A DNA stretch of 64,000 nt from Rhizophagus irregularis (GCF_026210795.1 NC_089449.1:2170001-2234000), one strand, 5' to 3'. Counted from the first letter of the stretch, positions 31,211 to 45,408 are shown. Made by a program: numbers and translations. The notes: generated by a model from the sequence alone, not told the origin.

Positions 31211-33080
31211 ATGAATGCTTTAAAAATTTTAAAAGACCAGCATGTTTTGATTAGACTCTGTAGGTTCGGAGTTTCACGCGTTTCTGTCAGAATCGCTCCA
31301 TTAGCCATGCCTACATTGACGCGAGTTGTAAAATTTGGAGTAAAACCCTTGTCGACCTATTGGTATGCTGTAGGCGTGTTAATTTAAAGACTAAACTGAC
31401 TTCATAAGTAGACCTGACAATATTATATCATCAACTTAGTGCTAGAAAAAATTATTCAGCCTGTCTAACTTACAACCGAACAAGAAAAGATTCATCGCGT
31501 CGTTATTATACTACAAAATGTAAGTGTTTCGTTTTACCGAATCATTTAAATGGAAGATAGAACTATTCTTAAATTCTCTAAATTTGTATGATTTTTAGCA
31601 TATCCTCCCCATTCTGTGGTTTCAATGCCTGCATTGTCTCCAACAATGTCGATGGGCAATGTTGGCACTTGGCAAAAGAAGATTGGCGATGCGGTATCAC
31701 CTGGGGATGTTTTAGTAGAAATTGAAACTGACAAAGCTCAAATGGATTTTGAATGTCAAGAAGAAGGTTATCTGGCTAAAATATTTGTTGAAGCTGGAAC
31801 AAAGGACATCAAAGTTGGGACGGTATGTTACATGATCATTATTATATGAATTCCAAAACCTTAAATTCTAACTTTTTCTATTATGATAGCCAATTGCTAT
31901 TTTAATTGAGGATAAAGAAGGAATCGATCAATTTGCTGATTATGTTGTCGAAAAAAGTGAAACGACTGAGACGAAGAAGGTTGAGCCTGTTGAGCAAAAA
32001 GAAGAAGCTTCACCTCGGCAAACGGAGTCTAGAACAGCAACAACTGATCAGCCAACTAATGTGCGAATTTTTGCTAGTCCAGTAGCACGTAGATTAGCAC
32101 ATGAACGTGGAATTTCTCTTGATCAAGTTACTGGTACAGGACCGAAAGGTCGTATAACAAAAGCTGATGTTGAAAGTTTCGATAAACCCACAAAGCCCGA
32201 AAAACCAGTAACTCCAATTATCGAACCTACGTCAGCTTATACTGACATTCCTATAAATAACATGCGTAAAGTTATCGCTGAACGATTAACGGACTCCAAA
32301 GTATTAGTTCCACATTATTATTTAACTATTGAAGTTAACATGGATAAGGTCTTGCAACTTCGTGAAACTCTTAATAATGCGAGCGACGGAAAATATAAGT
32401 TGTCTGTGAACGATTTTATTATCAAATCATCTGCTTCCGCACTTATGGCTATACCAGAAGTGAATAGCGCGTGGAATAACGATTTCATTCGACAGTGAGC
32501 ATTGGATTGTATAATAATAAGAATAATAATTTTCTAGTTTTCCAATTATGCACATCTCCAATCAATTAATTTTTGTCTTTCAGATACCATAATGCTGACA
32601 TTTCTATTGCTACTGCTACTTCTTCTGGTTTAATTACACCGATCATAACAAATGCACAATCTAAGGGGTTGGGGGCCATTTCAAATCAGGTTAAGGAGTT
32701 AGCTGGTCGTGCCAGAGAAGGAAAATTGGCACCACAGGAATATCAAGTAGGTTAAATTTGTCCTAACATGACTATGATATAACATAACTAAACATTATAT
32801 ATTTTTATAGGGAGGAAGCTTTACCATTTCAAATTTAGGAATGTTTGGAATTAAATCTTTCACAGCCATTATTAATCCACCACAATCATGTATTCTTGCT
32901 GTAGGAACTACTGAGCAAAAACTTGTTCCTGACCCCGACACTGAGACAGGTCATAGAATTGTTAATACCATGCACGTGACACTTTCATGTGATCACAGGG
33001 TTGTTGATGGGGCAGTTGGTTCTCAATGGCTTAAAGAGTGGAGGTCTTATATTGAAAATCCTCTTAAGTTACTTTTGTAA
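31211..33080 (+). CDS. Dihydrolipoamide acetyltransferase, E2 of pyruvate dehydrogenase
   Basis: Six exons: 31211-31362, 31440-31519, 31599-31822, 31890-32494, 32584-32746 and 32811-33080. They join in phase to 497 codons, and all introns (64-89 nt) are GT..AG. An Arg-rich mitochondrial presequence without acidic residues near its end precedes RRYYTTKSYPPH. The lipoyl domain ([11 protein letters not shown]) has its lipoylated lysine in ETDKA (Lys123). A Pro/Glu-rich linker leads to the E1/E3-binding domain ([15 protein letters not shown]). The acetyltransferase core ends with the catalytic DHRVVDG (His470, Asp474). It forms the mitochondrial PDC core and moves acetyl groups from lipoamide to CoA. 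One lipoyl domain and this length fit fungal LAT1-type E2. Exon 1 rests on phase agreement and is the least certain part. Confidence 0.93.
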
Positions 33081-33290
33081 AATTATTTATAAAATTATTT
33101 ATAACATGCTAAATATAAATCATGATCATGTGACATGGCTCATATAATATCACCATCACGTGAATAGATATTTCTTACAAAAAAATTTTTTACGGATGAA
33201 AGCAGTGTTGTCGTTTCATTTTCATATCCATTTTTATACACCTACTTTTTTTTAATTATTAAAACGAATTTAAATTACAAAGTTATAAAA

Positions 33291-34308
33291 ATGACCGATA
33301 ATGATAATGTGACTCCGGTTGAAGAAGTAAATCATGAAATTACAGATTTTGAAGAAACAGAAAATGAAAACAACAGTTCCGCGTTCCCTTTTGACGGTGA
33401 AATGAAAACTGTTTTTAACGATCCCGTAAATTTTAATGTCAAACATCCACTTTTTAACGCATGGACGTTATGGTTCGACAACCCTGGTAAAAAAGCAAAC
33501 ACAGCAAGTTGGTCTCAGAACCTCAAGGAGTTGATCACATTCGATTCAGTTGAAGAATTTTGGGGGTAGGTAAATCTTTTATTCTTGAAATCTTTTTATT
33601 ATTTATAATTTAAGTTAATATTTTGATTTATTGAAATTTAAACTAAGAATGAACAATGATGGTTATTTTTTAATAGTGTTTACAATAATGTTGCCAAGGC
33701 TATTGATTTATCGCCTGGATCTAATTACCATCTTTTTAAACAAGGAATAAAACCAATGTGGGAGGATCCGGTAAATGAACTTGGTGGGAAATGGGTTATT
33801 CAATTTCCTCGAAATAAGACTGGTGAAGATATCAATACTCTCTGGCTTTATACAGTGAGTAGTTATTAATTAAATGCTCGAAAAATTGGTTAGACGCGCA
33901 GATTTATTTATATGATATTCTTAAATTACAAAATACAGCTGGCATAAAATTTGATTTGTTTAATTCTTCTTTCACTTCTATGGTTTAGATGCTTGCTTGC
34001 ATTGGAGAAGGATTTGATTATGCAGATGAAGTATGCGGTGCTGTAGTGTCTGTTAGGAAAATCTTTTATAGAATTTCTTTGTGGACGCGAACGTCAAACA
34101 ACAGAGAGATTTGTGAGACTCTTGGGTATGTAAATTATTATTAAAATTACTCTCAATTAATATGATTTATTTAACTTTACTATTTAAAACTTTTAGACGG
34201 CAGCTGAAACAAACTTTGGGTTTAACTCCAGTTCAACAACTTGAATTCCAGCCACATTCCGATTCGATCAAGAGTGGTAATCACAATAAAGAACATTTCT
34301 TTGTATAA
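33291..34308 (+). CDS. Translation initiation factor eIF4E
   Basis: Four exons, 33291-33565, 33677-33854, 33989-34125 and 34197-34308, join in phase to 233 residues. The acidic N terminus is followed by the core HPLFNAWTLWFDNPGK, SVEEFWG (the dorsal eIF4G-binding Trp), IKPMWEDP (cap-stacking Trp and Glu), GGKWVIQF, LWLYTMLACIGE and the basic SVRKIFYRISLWTR. This order and the Trp pattern define eIF4E, which binds the mRNA 5' cap and recruits eIF4G. It starts 210 bp after the E2 stop codon in the same direction, with its own ATG. Both cap-stacking Trp residues and the binding Glu are present, so it should be functional. Confidence 0.95.
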
Positions 34309-35862
34309 GTATAATTAATTGGATAATATATGGACGTTGTGCCGTACATTAATTTTTATTCCATTTATTTTTTATTGTTTTGTATCTTCACTTTTTAGAT
34401 TAAAAATTTTCCTAATCTTGCTTATTAACTGCTAATTTTATATATATTTATATATATAAGGTTTCATGTAAGGTCAAAAAGAAGGAAAGATATTCATTGT
34501 TTTAAAAAAAGATATCCTTTTGTTGATTTGATATCTGAGGTGTTTTAGGTGTTTTCACTAGTAAAAAGCAGTTTTTGGCAAGAATTAGGTATAAATTAGA
34601 CAATAAATATTATGTTTATAGGTTTATTTAGGAATTTAGTTATCTTTTGCAAGCAATCAAATTATAAATTAATAACGTTAATAAAATCCTAAGCTTTTTT
34701 CTAAACTGACAATATAGATATTAAATAATATAATTAACACAATTTTCAATATAATATTTAATATTTATATAAAATTACTTGGTCATTATTTTTATTATTC
34801 TAATATATATTATACAATAGAATGCAAATATTCAATTATTTTACCTGTTTTTTTTATATTATTTTGTCAATCGTATTTATAATATTGTTAATTAATAAAT
34901 AACAAATTATTATTAAGAATTTCTAAAATGTTAAATATTAATAATATTAATAAATTTTTATGTACACTTTGATTATTAAAGACAAATGTAAGAAATAAGT
35001 TTATTTTTATAATTAAATAAATATAATTTAATATTTTGTAATATAAAAAAATCAGGTGAATCTTATGATTACTTCATATTAAAAATAGGGTAAGATTGAT
35101 TTAAATAAGGTTTGCCTATTGGATCAAAATAACTATTGACAGTACAAGTGGATTGTAATTTAATAATATTAGAGTTTATATATTTTTCTATTACTTTTAC
35201 TTTAATAAAATTACAAATAAAAAAGTTATATTTAATAAAAAATATAAAAATACAGTCAACTCTCTATAAATGCATCCCAGGTATAAGAGTGCATTTAAAG
35301 AGGGTGTGTATTTATAGAACACATATAAATATATATAATATTAGTCTAAAATTAAGGTAATACAAAAATTTTATAAGTAAACTATATAAAATTTTTTTAT
35401 AAAGGATGTATTTACAGAATATATATATATAAAAACTGTGCATTTAATATTAAAGCCTAAGTTGGAACTTTATAGAAGGTGCATTTATAGAAAATTGAAG
35501 AAAAACTTTCAAATTGAAACCTGAAATTTGGGCAAAATAAATTTGAAATATAGTGAAAAATGATGGTATTTCTGACGATAGTGTTTTTCACGAATTGAGT
35601 CAAGTTGAATTTTGAATCAATTTTTTATATGATAAAATTTGTCCTATACTAATTTTTATAATACTTTAACTATATTATTTATGTTATATGAATCTATATG
35701 AATCATTCTGAGCATAATTTTATGATATATATAATTTTTATTTATAAATAAAATTACAAGATTTTATTTATTTATTTTATGTAAAACCAGAAAGTATAGA
35801 AATAAAAAGGTTTATTTAAAGGATTAATTTTATATTCACCAGTGGTTAATTTAAAATTAATT
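34309..35862. other. AT-rich intergenic DNA with a TA-type element end
   Basis: At 35251 TA-CAGTCAACTCTCTATAAA marks the left end of a pogo/Tc1-type element with GTGCATTTATAGA-like inner repeats up to about 35500. I cannot place its right end. No gene is seen. A small plus frame at 35136-35360 runs through this repeat and is not credible. Confidence 0.45.
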
Positions 35863-37353
35863 CACCAGTGGTGAATTTACCTCTGGTGAAATTCACCAGT
35901 AATATGATAATTTTAGTTTTATAAGTTTTATATTAATTTTGTTTGTATTACGTTTTACAATTTCATACACGTAAATAAAAATTTTTTTATGAATTTTTTT
36001 AAACTGTAACTTTTTTTCCAAACATACTATTAAACCCATACAACTCAATTTCATAAATTAGAAATGAAATTTATAGAGAAATTTGTGTTTTTATAACACT
36101 ACTAACTGTTTAACTCCTAAAGTTTTATATTTTTTATTTAATAACTTTAGAGTGTAATTTCACTACTTTAGTCAAATGAAATCAATTTCTTTTATTAATT
36201 AAAAGTTGTTCAACAGAGCCAAAACTACTTGTATATTATTTTTTATAAGTGTAGGTATAATATATATAAAAAAACCCATATTTTTCATAATGGTACTAAC
36301 TTTCAAAATTGTTTTTTCATTTATTAACTTCAGAGCGTAATTTTACTACTTTAGTCAAATGAAATTGACTTTCTAAATTAATTGAAAATTGTTCAGCAAG
36401 GTCGAAACTACGTGTATATTAATTTTCATGGGTGTAGGTATAATATATATGGAGAAACCAACATTTTTCATAATGGTAATAACTTTCGAATTTTTCTTTT
36501 TTCCGTTTACTAACTTAGAGCGTAATTTCACCACTTTAGTCAAATGAAATCGACTTTCTAAATTAATTGAAAATTGTTCAGCAAGGTCAAAACTACTTGT
36601 ATATTAATTTTCATGGGTGTAGGTATAATACATATGGAGAAATCTACATTTTTCATAACAGTACTAACTTTCAAATTTTTTTTTCTGTTTATTAACTTCA
36701 GCGCGTAATTTCACCACTTTAGTCAAATGAAATCGACTTTCTAAATTAATTGAAAATTGTTCAGCAAGGTCGAAACTACTTGTATATTAATTTTCATGGG
36801 TGTAGATATAATACATATGGAGAAATCTACATTTTTCATAACGGTACTAACTTTCGAATTTTTTTTTTTCTGTTTATTAACTTCAGCGCGTAATTTCACC
36901 ACTTTAGTCAAATGAAATCGACTTTCTAACTTAATTGAAAATTGTTCAGCAAGGTCGAAACTACGTGTATATTAATTTTCATGGGTGTAGGTATAATACA
37001 TATGGAAAAATCTACATTTTTCATAACGGTACTAACTTTCGAATTTTTCTTTTTTCCATTTACTAACTTTAGAGCATAATTTCACCACTTTAGTCAAATG
37101 AAATTTACTTCCTTTATTAATTGAAAGTTGTTTAGCAATATAAAATCTACTTAATATTGTAGGATTTATTCATTTTTTATAATAATACTAACTTATGAAT
37201 TATTGTATAATATATTATTATATTTAAACTATATATTTTATATAAATATTTTTATTAATAAATTTATTATTTTTTTCAAAACAAAACAATTTAAATTTTA
37301 ATAAATTATGTAATATAGGTGAACTTTACCTTGGGTGAATTTCACCACTGGTG
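35863..37353 (+). mobile_element. TIR element (CACCAGTGG ends) with six tandem intron-like units
   Basis: The left end CACCAGTGGTGAATTTACC and the inverted right end (TTCACCACTGGTG, ending 37353) form terminal repeats; a partial extra left end lies at 35837. Inside, about six units of 183-185 bp (36115-37160) share ACTTTAGTCAAATGAAATCG. Each has GTGTAGGTATAATA, then GGTACTAACTTTCGAA, a T/C tract and AACTTCAG or a decayed form, like intron ends. The roughly 98-nt body between them has stops in all three frames, so it is not protein-coding. No clear target duplication. The strip 37354-37738 shows nothing. Confidence 0.5.
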
Positions 37354-37738
37354 AGCGTTAAAATCATCCATAAATATCCAACTTTTCAAATATTTAATTT
37401 TTTTTCATTAATAATTCTATATACATAAATATAGAGTTCCCCTCAGAAACTTTAATATTAATAATATTAATAAGTCAGAAAAACAAAATTTATATTTAAT
37501 AAATATATTTAAAAAAAACTAGATAGTATTATATAAATATACTACCATAAAAATACAAATAATATAAATAAATAAACAACGTATAATAAAAGAAATAAAA
37601 CAAATACTGTATAAAACAAGAAATTATAATGTTCTTTCTTATGAACGAACAGAAAATAGAAAGTAGGTAATTATTAAAATTAAAATGAATGTAAATGGGA
37701 TAAAATGCTGTAAATAATATACAAATAAAATACAATCC

Positions 37739-39235
37739 TTATACTGTTTGCGTCATACCAACAGTGGGTGGACTATAGGGTCCAAGTAATCCACTAAAAA
37801 AAAGCAGAATAAACTGTGTTAGACACAATGCTAAGTTTTCGCAGTATCAAAATTCACATACCTTGGCCGTCGCCTTTGTTTAATTTGTTGTTGTATTTTT
37901 ACTGAAGCATCAAGTGGCTTAAGTAGTTCAAAACTGCACAAAAGTTCCTCATTCACACTCATCACTGCCCCAAAGTTATCAAATTCTCCACAATAATTTG
38001 GAGCAGAGAACACAGTTACCAGTTTCCTATCGTCAAAAAACTCATAACCATCCTCAACAACCATATGGGCGCGACATACTAAATCAAAGTCGTGTCGTTG
38101 CAAAAATTCACTAATAATTGCTTTGCCGAAACAATAGCTAACGCCTCGCTCATTATCCTCCCAATCTACAGCTGTTTCCGAAGGGTCTGACCATAATAAA
38201 TCATTTAGAAGTCCATAATCTGGAACGTCAGTGGGACGTTGAATACTTCGAATCTCATCCATAGATGAGAGAGAAGGCGATAAACCACCATGTACACAGA
38301 AAATTTTATTTGCCACAATGGCAGCAATTGGTAGACAATTGAACACACCTATAAAAGCTTTCCATATTTTGAGACTTAATCGACGTTTACATTCGTCATA
38401 AAATCCATATACTTGAAATTAAATAAAAAATGATACGATAAATGATCTAACACACTGTAATACAAAACTTAGCATTTAAATTCTAATCAAAAATTTTACC
38501 TCTTGTCACATTTGCACATTCGTGATTACCCCTCAGTAGAAAAAAATTTTCCGGGTATTTAATCTTGTAACAGAGTAAAAGCAGTATAGTTTCTAAGCTC
38601 TGCTTCCCACGATCCACATAATCGCCGAGAAATAGATAATTTGCTGCAGGTGGAAACCCACACATATCAAATAACCGAATGAGGTCCGAATATTGACCAT
38701 GAACATCACCGACTATTTTGACTGGTGGAGAAAGTTCAATGAGCGCCGGCTGTGATAAGAATATATCACGTGCAGCTTGACAAATAGCATGTATTTCCGC
38801 GCTTTTTAGGGGAACAGATTTTGAAACCTTATTAGAATATCCAGCTACAATGAGACGTTGTATCATATCATCAACCTCCAAAGACTTCACATAATCATTG
38901 CCTGTCACCAGTGTAAATGCGTTATTTTGACCAGGAGTGGGCATCTGTCCATTTGAATCATTTGTCTCCGTAGCATTATTATGGGAATCATTATTCCCAT
39001 TTGGTCGTAGGAGAATTGATTCCATAGGTGATGAAGGTGAACTGTCTTCAGAATTGGTTAATATATTATTATTAGGATTGGTGTCTACAGCTAATTCATC
39101 GACTATCAAATTTACAGGACCTGCACCCGAACCAGAATCATTTTCTTTTCTGTCTTTTCTCTTTTCTTCATTTGAAACATCATTACTATTCTTCGACAAA
39201 CTCAACGAATGTTTCTTCGAAGAAGAGTTTCCCAT
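37739..39235 (-). CDS. PPZ/PP1-type serine/threonine protein phosphatase
   Basis: Three exons on the minus strand, 39235-38500, 38411-37862 and 37793-37739, join in phase to 446 residues. MGNSSSKK is an N-myristoylation signal. About 120 Ser/Asn-rich residues follow. The PPP catalytic core then has [39 protein letters not shown] and [11 protein letters not shown], giving all the metal and phosphate ligands. A Ser/Asn-rich myristoylated extension plus a PP1-like core is the layout of yeast PPZ1/PPZ2, regulators of cation homeostasis. The last intron (donor GTATGT) removes a short tail, giving the end [18 protein letters not shown]. If it is retained the protein ends YVNFDTAKT instead. The PP1 versus PPZ choice rests on the N terminus. 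Confidence 0.92.
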
Positions 39236-42085
39236 TGGATTTTTTCGAAATATATATATATATTATTAATTGGAATATTATTAACTATCTAAAACTAGAA
39301 TTTCGATTTTGAAATAATTTTTCTTTGAGCTTTATTGAAAATCTTTATTTGTCAATAGGTTAAATATAATTAGTAAAATAATTGAAAAGTGAAAAAAGAA
39401 GAAACAAGTGTTAAAAGTATTCGATGACAATTAACGCTAACGTTTATTGAATGTTATTAAAGAAAATAAAGTTGTAAAACAGATAATGACCTTAACGACG
39501 AAAAATAATCCAAATATTGTCTTTTACTTTATGTTAGAGAAAGAGACAGCAGTATCTATTGATGTTGAGTGAAAAGAGTCGTACACAAGCATATGAACAG
39601 AAATTATTATGCCCTTATTGATTAGGCCTATTAACCAAGAGACTCAATACATTGTAAAGATACCGAGGAATTATTCAGGAAAATGAGAGAGTAAGGAACG
39701 TAAAATTGATATAATTTCACACGTATAAACAGATATACTTTTATAAAGGTCTCTTACTTGATTTGTTAAAATATATGTATTCCGTTAGGAGAAAACGTGA
39801 TATAATAAAGTGTAGAGGAAATTGCACTGTAGCCTTTCCACTCTTTTTATAAGCCGCTTAAAAAAGAAACAGGAATAAAAAATCAAGGTGTAAGTTTAGG
39901 TGCTTGACCGCAATTCATTCGCTTTGTTCGCTTTAAGAATGTAAAAAAAAAGTAACATTAAGTTATCTGTTTAGTTTTTTATACTTATGCGCCACGATAT
40001 ATTCCTGTGTTACTGCGAAATTTACCACAAAAAAATTTAACCTCACGTGATTTTTGACTTTGGCAATAGCAATTATCTTAGTAATTTTCAATAAATTGGC
40101 ATTTTTCAGATATATAAAAGTCTGTCAGTTTTCAATAGATTGTAATAAATTTTTTTTTTTTTGAAAGCTAATCAATTGTAGTTTCTATATTTGAAATTCT
40201 AAAAGCAAATAAATATATAAAATAACTTTAAAATTTACAATGAAATATTCTTTTTATTTAAAATTTAAAATTTATAATGGATTAGTTTTCAAATAAAAAA
40301 ATTTTTACTAAATATTTTAATTATTTAAAAAGTCATAACTTAAACTTTAAAAATTATTGGTTAATTTTCTTTTAAAAAAAATATTGGTTAAATTTTAGCA
40401 TTTTTAAAACTATATGATTTTTATATAATAAATTTAAATTTTTTTTTTATAATGCCTGCAACTAGTGTTGTCATAGGATATGGATATGGGCATTGGACAA
40501 TCCTGTCCATTATAATTTCATATCCAGGACATTTTGTCTGCATTAATGCCAGCTGTTTTTCTTGTTAATTCCAGCCAAAAGATTTTTAAAGTTAGTTAAC
40601 AGCTTGCCTGTATCTGTAAAATCTGTGAACTTGAATGCAAATATGAATTATTTGAATGTTTGTATTCACAAAAAAATTACCAGATAATGTTTCATATATA
40701 ACACTACTTAACAACATTTAATACTTTATTAAGAAAAAAATATAGAAAAACTGAATACATATTTACTATAACAAATTCCTAATATAATTAAGTACTAAAC
40801 TACTTATTATCTTTGCAAGAAAACATCATATATATACTGTTAGATGGAAATTCAGACTTAAAAAGTGGGATTATTATTTGAAGTATCTCCGGTCTTAGAG
40901 AGTATTACCTATGTTCTTTTGTAAATATTTCATAAAACCCATTATATTACAAGATATAAAAATAAAACAAATAAGAAAGAAAAAAAGAAAAACAAAAAAA
41001 TTAAAAATGTAAAAATAAAGAATTAATAAAAAATATTAACCATGAAGTTACCTATTTCATTTTAGCAAATTTACTCCAAAATCTAAAAAGATCTTTTCAA
41101 ATAAAGCCTAATTTTCTTAATAAGACTGAATTTTAATTAAAATTATAAACTATTCCAATTTTTATATTATTTTTAAAAGACTTATGCTTCTTAGTCTTGT
41201 TAATTAATGATACTTCCTGCAAATTCTTAAAATCAAAATCTTAGTTTTTCTTCTAATGTTAGTTTTTTTTTTTATAACTTCTGTCAAGCCTTGTTTAAAT
41301 AAAGTACTAAAATATTATTTCTAAAATCCAACCACTAGTAAATTTTTATAGGATAAATTCTGTACTTATGACTCTATTTAAATCTATCTATAATTTGTAA
41401 TATATAATCAACTTGCAGATTTTCTTATTTTGAACAATTGTAAATACTTTGCATTCTAAGATCTGGATTAAAGAGTAATCTGAAACTAAACTAAAATAAT
41501 TAGTTCATTTTAGTCCAGTCCAATTTATATTAAAAGATAATTTAGAATCAGATGAAAATAAACTAATCAGTCCTATAATAAAAAAATGTTGCATAAACAT
41601 TTTTTTAATTAAAATTATATTAAAAAAACGTTTTGTAACATTTTTTCATTAAATTATTATAGAAACATTACAAAAACATTTTTTTATAATAATATATTAA
41701 AAAAAATGTTTTTACAATATTTTTCATTAAATTAATTAAAAAAATGTGAAAATATTTTTCTAATTAAAATTACTTTGAAAAAATGTTTCACAATATTTTT
41801 TCATTAAATTATTATAGAAACGTTGTAAAAACATTTTTTATTTTTTATTTTTTTTTTTAATAATCACAGTACATTTACAAATTTATTAGAATAATGTTAG
41901 TAATATACCTAAGTAAAGAACTAAATAACTATGCTAATATTATTAATTTGTAAACCATTCATCATTTCTCTATGAAATTTCACATGTGTATTGGTGAGTT
42001 GGTGACTAATCAAATAGATAACGTATGAAATGCATCATCTTAGCATGTAGCTCTAATGTCTTTGTCCAGTAGATCACAAAATTTA
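39236..42085. other. AT-rich intergenic DNA
   Basis: The first few hundred bases must hold the phosphatase promoter. 41580-41860 is a short-period repeat of AACATTTTTTT and ATTAAATTATTATAGAAAC words, also seen at 48175-48300. I see no gene. Confidence 0.5.
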
Positions 42086-42465
42086 CACTGGTCAAAATAG
42101 TTCATTTCGTCCAAATTTCAAATTGACGAATGTTAGACGAAAGTTGATCTAATTTTGGCCAATCATTGCCAAAAAATCGTTAAAATTAAAATGGACAATT
42201 TGCACAGTTCGCCTGCCACTTGGCAATCACAAATCGGCAAAAATCAACCTTTACTAGACATTCGTCCAAATTTTAAATTGCCAAATGTTAAACGAAATTA
42301 AGTCTAATTTTCATTGTCTAATTGTTAATGATTTTTATATATTTAACTTATATTTAATTTTGTAATAACAATCAATTGATTATATTTTATTATTTCGCTT
42401 TATTAAAATTACACATTAAAAATTATCATATTAAATATCTAATATCTACAGTATTTATCTATTTA

Positions 42466-42640
42466 CACCTACCATTCACCATCCACCATCTACTATTCAC
42501 CATTCACCATTCACCATTTATTGTCAACCATCATCAATCACCATCAACTATCATCCACATCATCCACATCTCGTCTACTACTCATCATTCAATATCCATC
42601 GTCCACCATCATTTACCATCATCCACTCATCCAAAATTAT
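42466..42640 (+). repeat. CACCATT/CATCATC simple repeat
   Basis: A run of CACCATTCACCATTC and ATCATCCACATC words. The frames that cross it are artefacts of low complexity. Confidence 0.7.
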
Positions 42641-45098
42641 TTACGTAATTTCAAAGCCCAAGAACCGAAAACCGAAATCTACAAAATAGAAAAAAAATTA
42701 AAATAAAATTAAATAAATACTTGTTTTAAAAAAAATTTTTGAAGTTTTAACTTCAAAACTTACCTATATATCCAAACCCAAGAACCGAAAGCCAAAATCT
42801 ACAAAATTGAAGATAAAAAATTTAAAGATATTAAAAAAAATACTTTTTTAAAAAAAAGTTTCAAAGTTTTAACTTCAAAACTTACCCATATATCTAACGC
42901 CTAATAACTAAAAGTCGAAATCTACAAAATTAAAGATAAAAAATTTAAAAATATTAAAAAAAATAATTTTTTTTAAAAAAAGTTTCGAAGTTTTTACTTC
43001 AAAACTCACCTATATATCCAAAGCCCAACTAAAAGTCAAAACCTATAAAATAGAAAAAAAAAATTAAAATAAAATTAAAAAAATACTTTTTTAAAAAAAA
43101 ATTTCAAAGTTTTCACTTCGAAATTTACCCATATATCCAAAATCCAAGAACCGAAAACTGAAATCTACAAAATAGAAAAAAGAAAATTTTGAAGTTTTTA
43201 CTTCAAAACTCACCTATATATCCAAAGTCTAACTGAAAGTCAAAACCTACAAAATAGAAAAAAAAAATTAAAATAAAATTAAAAAAATACTTTTTTAAAA
43301 AAAAAAATTGAAGTTTTCACTTCAAAACTCACTCATATATCCAAAATTCAAAAACCGAAAGCCAAAATCTACAAAATAGAAAAAAAAAAAATTTAAAAAA
43401 AACTTATTTTAAAAAAAAAGTTTTGAAATTTAACTTCAAAATTTACCCATATATCTAAAATCCAACCAAAAGTCAAAACCTACAAAGTAGAAAAAAAAAA
43501 TTAAAATAAAATTAAAAAAATACTTTTTTTAAAATAAGTTTCGAAGTTTTACTTCGAAACTTACCCATATATCTAAAGCCAATCAAAAGTCAAACCCAAC
43601 AAAATAGAAAAATTGAAAAAAAAATTTTTTTTAAAAAAGTTTCAAAGTTTTTTTAACTTCAAAACTCACCCATATGTCTAAAATCAGAACTGAAAGCAGA
43701 AATCTACAAAATAGAAAAAAGAAAAAATTAAAAAAAAAACTTGTTTTAAAAAAAAGTTTCGAAGTTTTAACTTCGAAACTTACCCATATATCTAAAGCCC
43801 AACTGAAAGTCAAAACCTACAAAATAGAAATAAAAATTAAAGTAAAATTATTATTCTTTTTAAAGAGTTTCGATTCTTTCACTTTAAAACTCACCTATAT
43901 ATCCAAATGTCCAAAAACTGAAAGAAATCTACAAAAAAAAAATTAAAATAAAATTAAAAAAAAATAATTTATTTTAAAAAAGTTTTGAAGATTTTACTCC
44001 AAAATTCACCTGTATCTAATACCCAAGAACCAAAGGCCGAACCTATAAAATAGAAAAAAAAATTTTTAAAAAAAATTAAAAAAAAATATTTTTTTAAAAA
44101 AAGTTTTGAAAGATTTTACTTCAAAACTCACCTGTATATTCAACACCCAAGAACCGAAGACCGAACCTACAAAATGGAAGAAAAAAAATTAATAATTTTT
44201 TTCAAAAAAAGTTTTGAAAGTTTTACTTCAAAACTTACCTTTGGGATTCGGTATCCATGCCAGAACTGATATCCCTATATAAAATATAATAAAAAAAAAA
44301 TGTTTTTAGTATAAAAATGTTTTATTAAAGAAAGTTTCAAAATTTATTTTTTGAAACTTAACTTTGGAATTCAGTATCCACGCTAAAACTGATATCCCTA
44401 CAAAAAAATATAAAAAAACATTAAAAATTAACGTTTTTATATTAAAGTTTCAAAATTTCAAAACTTATCTTTGGGATTCGGTATTCATGCTGGAACTTAT
44501 ACTTATCAGCGGAATTGAATTTTTGAATTATGACAGACGTAATTAAAATGCCGTAATTCGCTGTAATTATATGTTTTATTAGTAAATAGTATTTGTACTA
44601 ACGTAATTGTTTTTGGCTATGCCGTAATATTTTGACATTGACTTTTTAATTCTACTGAGAAGTATACTGGAACTAATATCCCTATAATTAAATATAAAAA
44701 AAATGTTTCATTAAAAACATTTTATTAAAAAAGTTTCAAAACTTTAGTTTCAAAACTTACCTGGAATATCAGCGTCCACATTGGAGCCAATTTCCTATAA
44801 TTAAATATAATAAAAAAAATGTTTTTAGTATAAAAACGTTTTATTAAAGAAAGTTTCAAAATTCTTTTTTTCGAAACTTATTTTTAGGATTCGGTATCCA
44901 TGCCGGAACTAATATCCCTATAATTAAAAATAAAAAAATGTTTCATTAAAATGTTTTATTAAAAAAGTTTTGAAACTTTAGTTTCAAAACTTACCTGGAA
45001 TATCAGCGTCCACGTTGGAGCTGATTTCCTATAATTAAATATAATAAAAAAAATGTTTTTAGTATAAAAATGTTTTATTAAAGAAGGATAAATCTAAT

Positions 45099-45408
45099 TG
45101 TAACAGCCTGTTACGCGTCTTATTTGTAACAACCCCCAATTTTATCCAATTAAAATTTAAGATCAGGTGTAATGTAAACAAAAACAAAAGATCAGTCGTA
45201 ACTAAGACAAAAGAATTTTTTAAAAAATTTCAAGAAACTGCTTATAACTTAAAATTTTGTCTATGAAACTGTCTTAAATATATTAAGTAAAAGTTTTCCA
45301 AATTAAATTTTGCATATAAAAATTTTATTTGTGAAACACATTAAATTTATTATTAAAAAAAAATAAAAAAAGGATGTTACAAATAAGATATGTAACAGGC
45401 TGTTACAA
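45099..45408. mobile_element. Small inverted-repeat element inside the array
   Basis: The left end TTGTAACAGCCTGTTAC followed by CTTATTTGTAACA is inverted at the right end (TGTTACAAATAAG ... GTAACAGGCTGTTACAA). About 310 bp, AT-rich, no ORF. It disrupts one array unit. Confidence 0.6.

Noticed and set aside
31616-31849. Separate small biotin/lipoyl protein
   Set aside because: It is exon 3 of the E2 gene; donor and acceptor phases join it to the other five exons.
42376-42706. His/Ser/Thr-rich small proteins
   Set aside because: Translation of the CACCATT simple repeat in several frames.
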